From Syntrophaceae bacterium UBA4778 (GTDB taxonomy: Bacteria; Desulfobacterota; Syntrophia; Syntrophales; UBA4778), in the NCBI GenBank assembly GCA_002403175.1, contig DHHG01000038.1:1-5373 (forward strand): a DNA stretch of 5,373 bases, given 5' to 3'. This document shows positions 1 through 5,373 of the stretch, piece by piece. The translations under genes and the position numbers were made by a program. Each line of letters begins with the position of its first letter. Position 1 is the first letter of the stretch. Below the pieces are notes generated by a model. It saw only the letters and a list, made by a program, of their open reading frames with translations, was not told where the DNA came from and did not search any database.

Positions 1-510
1 CTCCCGCCAACACCGGAAGGGAATCAGCCGGAATCAAGCAAGCCCGAAAATCTAAAGGATCCTTCCAAATGGCCTTTTTTCTCCTCTCTGAAGGGACCAC
101 AAGCGCAAGATATCCAGATTGAGATCGTTAAGATTCGGTCGTCAGGAAAGGATGTATCGGTTTTTGTCGATATCAATAATAGAGCAACAGATACGCCCTA
201 CAACATCGCTCTTTATGATCAAAACTTTCGCTGGCAGAAATCGAAACTGACAGACAGCTCCGGCAGAGAGCATGAAGTCGCACAGGTTTTTTTCCTGGAT
301 GGACAGAAAAAGATTTCCATGCGGGATGCGGGTACTCGCGGCCTGCAAGTGGCTCCGAGAAAAACCCTCAAGGCACAACTGGTATTTGCAAAATCGCCTT
401 CCATCAAGAAACTGGTCCTGACCCCCTTCGTCTATTGGCGCGTTGCGTTCGTCTGGAAATGGCAGAATCCAAATCTGGTTTTCGAAAACCTTCCTGTCCC
501 AAGAAAATAG
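1..510 (+). CDS. Hypothetical protein, C-terminal 169 residues (5' end outside window)
   Basis: The frame is open from the first base and ends at TAG 508-510, so the start codon lies upstream of the window. I do not recognise the family. The first 25 or so visible residues are rich in Pro, Glu, Ser and Lys (for example PPTPEGNQPESSKPENLKD) and look like a flexible linker. From about residue 37 the pattern alternates hydrophobic and polar residues (IQIEIVKIRSSGKDVSVFVDINN), which suggests a beta-sandwich with short strands, vaguely like DUF4352-type extracytoplasmic domains. The tail is aromatic-rich (FVYWRVAFVWKWQN). No catalytic motif or membrane segment is visible in this part. A linker plus a terminal beta domain would fit a membrane-anchored or exported protein, but the N-terminus that would show this is missing. 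Coding status is supported by codon texture and by the sharp change in composition after the stop. The distance to the next gene argues against tight co-translation. Confidence 0.75.
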   Translation, partial: LPPTPEGNQPESSKPENLKDPSKWPFFSSLKGPQAQDIQIEIVKIRSSGKDVSVFVDINNRATDTPYNIALYDQNFRWQKSKLTDSSGREHEVAQVFFLDGQKKISMRDAGTRGLQVAPRKTLKAQLVFAKSPSIKKLVLTPFVYWRVAFVWKWQNPNLVFENLPVPRK

Positions 511-526
511 AACGAGGTGTAGCGGA

Positions 527-555
527 GATCGTCTAATCCCGGTCAAAGACGAATC
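527..555 (+). other. Stem-loop 17 bases after the first gene's stop
   Basis: GATCGTCT (527-534) pairs with AGACGAATC (547-555), giving eight base pairs with one bulged A around a 12-base loop. It sits just after the stop codon of the upstream gene, where a terminator or mRNA 3'-end protector is expected. No T-tract follows (the next bases are CCTAAAAGG), so it is not a standard intrinsic terminator. The structure was read by eye and its stability was not computed. Confidence 0.35.
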
Positions 556-583
556 CCTAAAAGGTTCTGAGGATGATAATGAA

Positions 584-605
584 ATCATGCTCAGAAGAGC
601 TTGAT
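584..605 (+). other. Second stem-loop with AGAA tetraloop
   Basis: ATCATGCTC (584-592) pairs with GAGCTTGAT (597-605) around the loop AGAA. Eight of nine positions pair, with one T-T mismatch in the middle. It lies 74 bases after the upstream stop and also lacks a following T-tract. It could be part of the 3' untranslated region of the first gene or be a chance structure. Confidence 0.3.
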
Positions 606-688
606 ATGAGGTCTCCGAGGGAGCATAGGAGTCCAACATATAACTACTTGATTCTGTTTAGAATAAATATTAACTTAATTCAGAAGCG

Positions 689-717
689 TTGTGTGCTGGG
701 CAATAAGAAGATAATAT
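689..717 (+). promoter_or_regulatory. Weak candidate sigma-70-type promoter for the signalling gene
   Basis: TTGTGT (689-694) and TAATAT (712-717) are separated by 17 bases. They match the -35 consensus at three and the -10 consensus at four of six positions. They lie in the A+T-rich part of the gap, about 150 bases before the start of the large gene, and the -10 element falls inside the perfect dyad at 706-722. A competing pair begins with TTGATT at 648-653 but has a poorer -10. In A+T-rich DNA such matches often arise by chance. Confidence 0.22.
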
Positions 718-722
718 CTTCT
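706..722. repeat. Perfect 17-bp dyad (8-bp arms, 1-bp centre), possible operator
   Basis: AGAAGATA (706-713) and TATCTTCT (715-722) are exact reverse complements around a single A at 714. The symmetry stops cleanly on both sides. The size and shape suit a dimeric DNA-binding regulator, and it overlaps the best candidate -10 element, where a bound protein would block transcription. As RNA it could instead form a six-pair hairpin with a five-base loop, without a T-tract. No family of regulator can be assigned from the sequence alone. Confidence 0.35.
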
Positions 723-856
723 AAGCATGCAGCCTTCATCAATAGCCTCCAACTATTTCGATTTCTTTCAGCTGACTTTTCTATCTCTATTTCCGATCCT
801 GCTCTGAAACAATCCAATAGCAACATCGTTGGCCTCGCATATAAGTCTGAATAAAC

Positions 857-862
857 AGGAGG
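857..862 (+). promoter_or_regulatory. Strong Shine-Dalgarno site of the signalling gene
   Basis: AGGAGG lies five bases before ATG 868. The same frame is closed upstream by TGA at 805-807, and no other ATG occurs between that stop and 868, so this site fixes the start codon. Confidence 0.85.
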
Positions 863-867
863 AATAT

Positions 868-3800
868 ATGCAGGACAGGATAGGGCAATACGAAATATCG
901 GAAAAAATCTCTGAAACAAGGTCTGTGCTGGTCTGTCGCGGTCGGCAGATTGAAGATGGCAACGCAGTGGTCCTCAAAATTTTGAACCCGTTCGCAACCG
1001 AGCACGATTTATCCCGTTTGAGGCACGAGTTCGCCATCTTGTCTATAATCCAATTCCCCGGCGTAATAAAAGCCTATGAGCTCGTAGAGTCCGAACAAGG
1101 ACTCGTTTTGGTGCTGGAGGATATCGGGGGTGAATCGCTCGACCAAGTGCTTTCGAGGGGAAAGGGGCTCGTTCTGGAGCAATTTCTTGAGCTCGCCTCC
1201 GGACTGGCAGAAACCCTGGGCCACCTGCACCGGCTGCACATAATACATAAGGATATCAACCCCGCTCATATCGTGCTCAATACGAAGACCGGAGATTTTC
1301 GTTTGATCGGGTTCGGCATTTCCGACGAGGTTCCTGAGCGGAGCGTTACCCCCCAACATCCTTCGGCGATTGAAGGAACCCTGGCGTATATCTCTCCTGA
1401 ACAGACAGGCAGGATCAACAGACCCATCGATTACCGCACGGATTTCTACTCCCTCGGAGTTACATTCTATCAGATGCTGGCACGGAAGCTTCCCTGTGAA
1501 GCGTCTGATGCATTGGGAATGGTATACTGCCACATTGCAAAAACCGCAATCCCGCTCCATGTGCTCGAGCCGAACGTACCGGAAATGGTTTCCCTGATCG
1601 TAATGAAGCTGATGGCCAAGATGGCGGATGACCGCTACCAAAGCGCGTGGGGGCTGAAAGCGGACTTGGGAAAATGTCTCATTCAGCTCAGAAGCAAGGG
1701 TGAAATCCCAATCTTTGAGCTCGGAGAAGAAGACTTCAGCGATCAATTACGAGTTCCGCAGAAACTCTATGGCCGGCAAAAGGAAATAAAACAACTCCTG
1801 GAGGCATTCGACAGCGTGAGTGCCGGAGAACGTAGACTCCTTCTTGTAGCCGGATACGCCGGGGTGGGCAAAACAGCGCTGGTGCGGGAAATAAACAGAT
1901 CCATCCTGGAAAGCGATGGCTATTTCATAGAAGGCAAGTTCGACCAGCTGCAACGCAATGTGCCGTATTATGCATGGATACAGGCACTTACCGAGCTCGT
2001 AAATTACATGCTGATGGAGAGCGAAGCGCAATTGTCCCAGTGGAAGCAGAAAATCCTGAGCTCAGTGGGAAACGTCGGCAGAGTGCTGACGGAGGTCATT
2101 CCCAATCTGGAGGTTGTCATTGGAAGTCAGCCCGAGGTTCCCTCGTTAGGTGCATCAGAAGCGCAAAACCGCTTTATATATCTGTTTCAGGAGTTCATTC
2201 GGGCTATCTCCACGAAGTATCATCCGCTCGTTGTGTTCCTTGACGACTTGCAGTGGATAGATGCGGCCTCACTTAACCTGCTTGAAACCCTCATGGGCGG
2301 CGAGGGTATCTCTAACTTACTGGTGATCGGCGCTTACAGGGACAACGAAGTGGATGCTTTGCATCCGTTGACAAAGGCAGTTGAAACTCTGAGTAAGGAA
2401 AAAACAGCGATTCATCTTTTGGTTCTCAAGGATCTTTCGGAGAGGACCATTAACGAATTGATTGCTGATACCGTGCATCGACCGTCTTCACAAACCGCTG
2501 CATTTACCCATCTTGTTTACTCAAAAACAGGGGGTAACCCATTCTTTCTGCGCCAGACACTTAGATCCTTGTCTGAGCGTCAAGCCATATTCCTTGATAT
2601 CGAGAGCAGGCAGTGGAAGTGGAACATTACAGCCCTCAGGGATATGGAGATTGCCGAAAATATTATCGCTCTAATGCTCGGAAGCATTCGGCGGTTTCCT
2701 CCAGAGTCGCAACAGATCCTGTCCCTAGCAGCGTGCATGGGCTTTAGGTTCGATCTGCCCAGGCTGGGAATCATTGCAGGACAACCCGAGGCATACGTTC
2801 TGGAGAAATTGCAGCCGGCTCTCCGTGAGGGCCTGATAACACCCCTGGATAGAGGTTTTCAGTTCGCGCACGACCGTATACTGCAGGCAGCGTACTCGCT
2901 GATTCCAGATGCAGATAAAAAGCGGGTGCATTTTAGAATTGGAAAGCTTCTGATTGAGCATATGCCTGAAAGAGATCATGAGGAACAGCTCTTTACTGTT
3001 ATCGATCATCTGAATATCGGGGCGGAACTGCTCCGGAAGAGAGAGGAGAAACTGGAACTTGCCCGTCTGAACTTGCGAGCGGGATCAAAAGCCAGGGCCT
3101 CTGCTGCATTTTCGGCGGCCGCTAAGTACTTTGAAGCCGGCATCGCGATGCTGGATAAGCAGAGCTGGAAAACGGATTACGGTTTGGCATTGGAACTGTA
3201 CACAAAAGCAGCTGAAGCGGCAAGCCTGCTGGGTGGTTTTGAAAGAACAGACCGGTTGTTTGTGGTCATTACCAGCAAAGCCAGGGCCGCTATTGACACG
3301 GTTGGCGCTTATGAGAGCAAGATGAATAGCTATCTGGCCCAGGGCAAACTTCAAGAGGCTCTGGATGCTGCACTGGAAATCCTTGAAAAACTGGGGCTGC
3401 CGCTGCCGGGTCATCCGTCTGACGAAGACATAGCCCGCACGATGGATGAAGTGAAATCGCTCTATGCGGGTATTCCTATTGAGGATCTCATTCATTTGCC
3501 GAAAATGACGGATGGAATCAAGCTTGCCATAGCGCACATAATATCCAAAACAAACGCACCCGCATTTATTGGCAGGCCCAATCTCCATCTCGTCATTGTG
3601 CCTAACGAAGTAATCTTAGCTTTAAAAAATGGGATTTCCGCCGAATCGCCTTATTTTTATGCCGCTTACGCACTCTTCCTCTGTGGATACGTGCGAGATT
3701 TTGATGCCGGATATCGTTTCGGCAGAATCGCTTTAGGGCTGTTGGAAGCAACGGAAAGCCAGGCACTCAAATCGAAAACCCTGGATCAAATTGGCGGTCA

Positions 3801-5373
3801 TGTGTGGCATTTCAGGCAGCACCTCAGGACAACACTACCCTATTTGGAGACCGGCTATCAAAGCGGATTGAAGACCGGCGATCTGGAATACGTCGGCTAT
3901 AATGCTTTTTTTTACTGCAATCATTTGTATTTTGCAGGAGTTGATCTGCGGAAAGTCGATCAGGCAATGGATTCCTACGGTGAAGCGATGAAGAGAGTGC
4001 GGGCAGAAATTGCTTATCTCGCTGTAGCGCCTTACCGGCAGGCTGTAAAGAACCTCTTGCATTCTTCCGATAATCCCTGCCTTCTTTCCGGCAAATGCTT
4101 CCATGCAGAAGAGATGCTGCCCCTTTTAGAACAGACCCAAAATACCGGAGTCCTGGCCACTTTCCATGTCAACAGGCTGGTGCTGTGCTATCTGTTTGAG
4201 GAATTTGAACAGGCATTCGAGTGTGCGGAAATGGCAGAGAGGAACAAAGGGGGCATGCTCGCTATGTTCGAGCATGCCGTGACCATATTCTACGATTCAC
4301 TGGCCAGCCTTCAGATCTATCCGGGCAAAAGCTCATCGGAGCAGGCCCAAATCCTCGAAAGGGTGTCTGTCAACCAGCAGGAAATGAAACGCCTGGCGGA
4401 CTCTGCTCCAATGAACCACCTTCACAAATTCTATCTGGTCGAGGCCGAACGCATGCGCGTGGCGGGAAAAGACATGGCTGCACTGGATTATTATGACAGG
4501 ACCATTTCCCTGGCAAGAGAAAATGAATATATCCAGGAGGAAGCTCTGGCGAATGAGTTGGCCGCCAAGTTTTGGCTGAAAAAAGACAAGGGGGATATCG
4601 CCCGGGTTTATATGGAAAAGGCTCGTAACTGTTATGAATCGTGGGGCGCCAAGCGCAAGATTCAGGATTTGGAAAAGCGGTATCCGTACCTGCTTGGTAC
4701 GAAACTTCGGGAAGAGAGGACCGAAACCCCTCTGGAATTGTTGGATTTATCGACCCTGATGAAGACCACCCATACGATCTCCAGAGAGATCGAAATGAAA
4801 AAGCTGCTGGATGAAGTCATTCATATAATCATGGAGAACACCGGTGCCCAAAGCGGATTTCTGCTCCTTGAGCGGGATGGGGCGTGGCAAATAGTAGAGG
4901 GAATCGAAGCAGAACAGGAGAAGATACCACTGCCGGTTAACATGGATGAAAGCGATCTGGTATCACCAAGCGTTATCAGCTTTGTAACCCGCACTAAGGA
5001 AAAGATCGTGCTGGATGATGCGGCAAACCAGGGCGATTTCATTAATGATCCATACATCAAGCAGAAGAGAACCAAGTCGCTGTTGTGCGCCCCTCTTTTG
5101 AGCCGGGGCAGATTGATTGGAATCCTGTATTTGGAAAACAACCTGACGACACAGGCATTCAGCCCTCAGCGGGTCCAGCTGTTGGAGATGCTTCTCTCTC
5201 AGGCAGCAATCTCCTTGGAAAATGCACAAGTTTATGAGGCCCTGCGGGAAAGCGAGGAACTGAACCGCTTCACTTTAAGCAATATTGTCGATGCGGTTTT
5301 TCTGACCGATGATGCAGGATCGTTTATTTATATTTCCAATGTGGAATTTATATTTGGCTACTCCTTTCAGGAA
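868..5373 (+). CDS. Giant multi-domain signalling protein: kinase-like, AAA ATPase, helical repeats, GAF, PAS (3' end outside window)
   Basis: One uninterrupted frame of 1502 codons runs to the window edge. ATG 868 is chosen for its strong AGGAGG, an in-frame stop at 805-807, and because the kinase-like domain begins within eight residues, as in relatives. Domain order is: kinase-like 8-270; linker containing FELGEEDFSDQ (283-293); AAA_16-type ATPase from about 300 (Walker A GYAGVGKT 329-336, Walker B FLDDLQWID 457-465); helical region about 690-1290; GAF about 1305-1456; start of PAS from about 1462. This is the architecture of the 'multi-sensor signal transduction multi-kinase' family of cyanobacteria and Deltaproteobacteria, whose members are usually near 1,700-2,000 residues and mostly end in a histidine kinase. 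No signal peptide or membrane segment is visible, so it is probably cytoplasmic. The kinase part lacks two metal-binding residues. The family assignment is secure; ligand, partner and output are unknown. Confidence 0.95.
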   Translation, partial: MQDRIGQYEISEKISETRSVLVCRGRQIEDGNAVVLKILNPFATEHDLSRLRHEFAILSIIQFPGVIKAYELVESEQGLVLVLEDIGGESLDQVLSRGKGLVLEQFLELASGLAETLGHLHRLHIIHKDINPAHIVLNTKTGDFRLIGFGISDEVPERSVTPQHPSAIEGTLAYISPEQTGRINRPIDYRTDFYSLGVTFYQMLARKLPCEASDALGMVYCHIAKTAIPLHVLEPNVPEMVSLIVMKLMAKMADDRYQSAWGLKADLGKCLIQLRSKGEIPIFELGEEDFSDQLRVPQKLYGRQKEIKQLLEAFDSVSAGERRLLLVAGYAGVGKTALVREINRSILESDGYFIEGKFDQLQRNVPYYAWIQALTELVNYMLMESEAQLSQWKQKILSSVGNVGRVLTEVIPNLEVVIGSQPEVPSLGASEAQNRFIYLFQEFIRAISTKYHPLVVFLDDLQWIDAASLNLLETLMGGEGISNLLVIGAYRDNEVDALHPLTKAVETLSKEKTAIHLLVLKDLSERTINELIADTVHRPSSQTAAFTHLVYSKTGGNPFFLRQTLRSLSERQAIFLDIESRQWKWNITALRDMEIAENIIALMLGSIRRFPPESQQILSLAACMGFRFDLPRLGIIAGQPEAYVLEKLQPALREGLITPLDRGFQFAHDRILQAAYSLIPDADKKRVHFRIGKLLIEHMPERDHEEQLFTVIDHLNIGAELLRKREEKLELARLNLRAGSKARASAAFSAAAKYFEAGIAMLDKQSWKTDYGLALELYTKAAEAASLLGGFERTDRLFVVITSKARAAIDTVGAYESKMNSYLAQGKLQEALDAALEILEKLGLPLPGHPSDEDIARTMDEVKSLYAGIPIEDLIHLPKMTDGIKLAIAHIISKTNAPAFIGRPNLHLVIVPNEVILALKNGISAESPYFYAAYALFLCGYVRDFDAGYRFGRIALGLLEATESQALKSKTLDQIGGHVWHFRQHLRTTLPYLETGYQSGLKTGDLEYVGYNAFFYCNHLYFAGVDLRKVDQAMDSYGEAMKRVRAEIAYLAVAPYRQAVKNLLHSSDNPCLLSGKCFHAEEMLPLLEQTQNTGVLATFHVNRLVLCYLFEEFEQAFECAEMAERNKGGMLAMFEHAVTIFYDSLASLQIYPGKSSSEQAQILERVSVNQQEMKRLADSAPMNHLHKFYLVEAERMRVAGKDMAALDYYDRTISLARENEYIQEEALANELAAKFWLKKDKGDIARVYMEKARNCYESWGAKRKIQDLEKRYPYLLGTKLREERTETPLELLDLSTLMKTTHTISREIEMKKLLDEVIHIIMENTGAQSGFLLLERDGAWQIVEGIEAEQEKIPLPVNMDESDLVSPSVISFVTRTKEKIVLDDAANQGDFINDPYIKQKRTKSLLCAPLLSRGRLIGILYLENNLTTQAFSPQRVQLLEMLLSQAAISLENAQVYEALRESEELNRFTLSNIVDAVFLTDDAGSFIYISNVEFIFGYSFQE
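889..1677 (+). other. Protein kinase-like domain, probable pseudokinase (residues 8-270)
   Basis: The Hanks-type fold is recognisable. VVLKIL has the beta-3 lysine at K37, E54 fits the helix-C glutamate, HKDIN has the catalytic Asp at D129, and GTLAYISPEQTGR (170-182) is the activation-segment end typical of this family, followed by D192 in DFYSLG. Two key positions differ. The catalytic-loop Asn, in relatives HKDINPSN, is His134 (CAT 1267-1269), and the DFG Asp is Gly148 (LIGFGIS, GGG 1309-1311). Both normally hold the metal that positions ATP phosphates. The glycine-rich loop is absent, as it appears to be across the family. The domain is therefore likely a regulatory or binding module without phosphotransfer, though catalysis by an unusual mechanism cannot be excluded. 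Confidence 0.85.
1768..2547 (+). other. AAA_16-type ATPase domain (residues about 301-560)
   Basis: The domain begins with the family signature LYGRQKEI, then Walker A GYAGVGKT (K335, T336) and FIEGKFDQLQRNVPY, typical of this family. Walker B is VVFLDDLQWID with D459 and D460. Further on come VIGAYRDNEV and KTGGNPFFL (553-561), also family hallmarks. All NTPase residues I can check are present. In STAND-type proteins such modules act as nucleotide-driven switches between an input and a repeat domain; that role here is inferred from architecture. Confidence 0.88.
2935..4737 (+). other. Long alpha-helical repeat region (residues about 690-1290)
   Basis: It follows the conserved FAHDRILQAAYSLIP segment (666-680). 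About 600 residues show amphipathic helix texture with repeated Ala, Leu and Tyr spacing, resembling degenerate tetratricopeptide repeats, for example LNLRAGSKARASAAFSAAAK and NEYIQEEALANELAAKFW (1219-1236). Segments such as APMN (1180-1183) and REN...QEEAL match the family core closely. It probably serves as a ligand- or protein-binding scaffold between the ATPase and GAF domains. Individual repeat borders cannot be set by eye. Confidence 0.7.
4780..5235 (+). other. GAF sensor domain (residues about 1305-1456)
   Basis: The preceding segment LDLSTLMKTTHTISREIEMK is the standard entry to GAF in this family. Within the domain are TGAQSGFLLLERDG, FINDPYIKQKRTKSLLCAPL (the last part at 1404-1410), and GILYLEN (1418-1424), ending in QAAISLENAQVY. 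GAF domains bind small molecules or cofactors. No bilin-attachment or NO-haem signature stands out, so the ligand is unknown. Confidence 0.85.
5251..5373 (+). other. Start of a PAS domain, cut by the window end
   Basis: After a short helical connector ESEELNRF, the segment SNIVDAVFLTDDAGSFIYIS, then NVEFIFGYS, fits the N-terminal half of a PAS fold (beta strands A and B and the following helices). The rest, and whatever output follows, lies beyond the window. Confidence 0.75.

Larger units (their letters stand above)
511..867. other. Intergenic region, 357 bases, with stem-loops and an A+T-rich promoter-like middle
   Basis: No convincing gene lies here. The first 130 bases carry two stem-loops. 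The section 641-720 is markedly A+T-rich (23 of 80 bases are G or C by my count), unlike both flanking genes, and holds a perfect dyad and weak sigma-70-like hexamers. The end carries the ribosome binding site of the large signalling gene. A + strand frame at 573-854 (with a second ATG at 579) ends 13 bases before the next start. It has a GAGG six bases before ATG 579, but its codon use (many AGG, TCT and ATA codons) and lack of recognisable motifs make it more likely chance than a gene. The length and composition suggest the signalling gene has its own promoter. Confidence 0.6.

Noticed and set aside
527..555. Intrinsic (rho-independent) terminator for the first gene
   Set aside because: The stem is real by eye, but no run of T follows it, so I list it only as a stem-loop.
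142..639. Antisense open frame of 165 codons on the - strand
   Set aside because: It mostly mirrors the first gene and runs into the gap. The + strand frame has better protein texture, and no ribosome binding site or family motif supports the antisense one.
1009..1746. Antisense open frame of 245 codons on the - strand
   Set aside because: It lies wholly opposite the kinase-like domain, whose + strand frame matches a known family residue by residue. The antisense product has no recognisable motif and is a by-product of codon structure.
3085..3588. Antisense open frame of 167 codons on the - strand
   Set aside because: It is opposite the helical repeat region, which is continuous and family-like on the + strand.
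868..5373. Frameshift or internal stop in the large gene
   Set aside because: I read every codon from 868 to 5373: there is no stop, and family motifs stay in one frame from kinase to PAS.

Overview
The window holds two coding regions on the + strand, both cut by a window edge, separated by a 357-base gap. Codon use and base composition look like a bacterium of middling G+C. The large gene belongs to a family known from cyanobacteria, Deltaproteobacteria (Desulfobacterota) and some other environmental lineages. I favour a deltaproteobacterium-like source, but that is inference and not a firm placement.

Layout. Positions 1-510 are the last 169 codons of a protein I do not recognise: a Pro/Glu-rich linker followed by a probable beta-rich domain. 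Positions 511-867 are non-coding as far as I can judge. They contain two stem-loops soon after the first gene, an A+T-rich middle section with a perfect 17-bp dyad and weak promoter-like hexamers, and a strong ribosome binding site just before the second gene. From 868 to the window end runs one uninterrupted frame of 1502 codons. It encodes the N-terminal and central parts of a giant signalling protein of the 'serine/threonine kinase - AAA ATPase - helical repeat - GAF - PAS' type, often annotated as multi-sensor signal transduction multi-kinase. The C-terminal output domain (in relatives usually a histidine kinase, sometimes another output) lies outside the window.

The most notable observation is that the kinase-like domain has lost two metal-binding residues. 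The DFG aspartate is Gly (residue 148) and the catalytic-loop Asn is His (residue 134). The rest of the kinase fold signature and the Walker A and B motifs of the following ATPase are intact. The protein therefore looks like a pseudokinase joined to an intact NTPase and downstream sensor domains. I see no RNA genes, mobile elements, CRISPR arrays or attachment sites.
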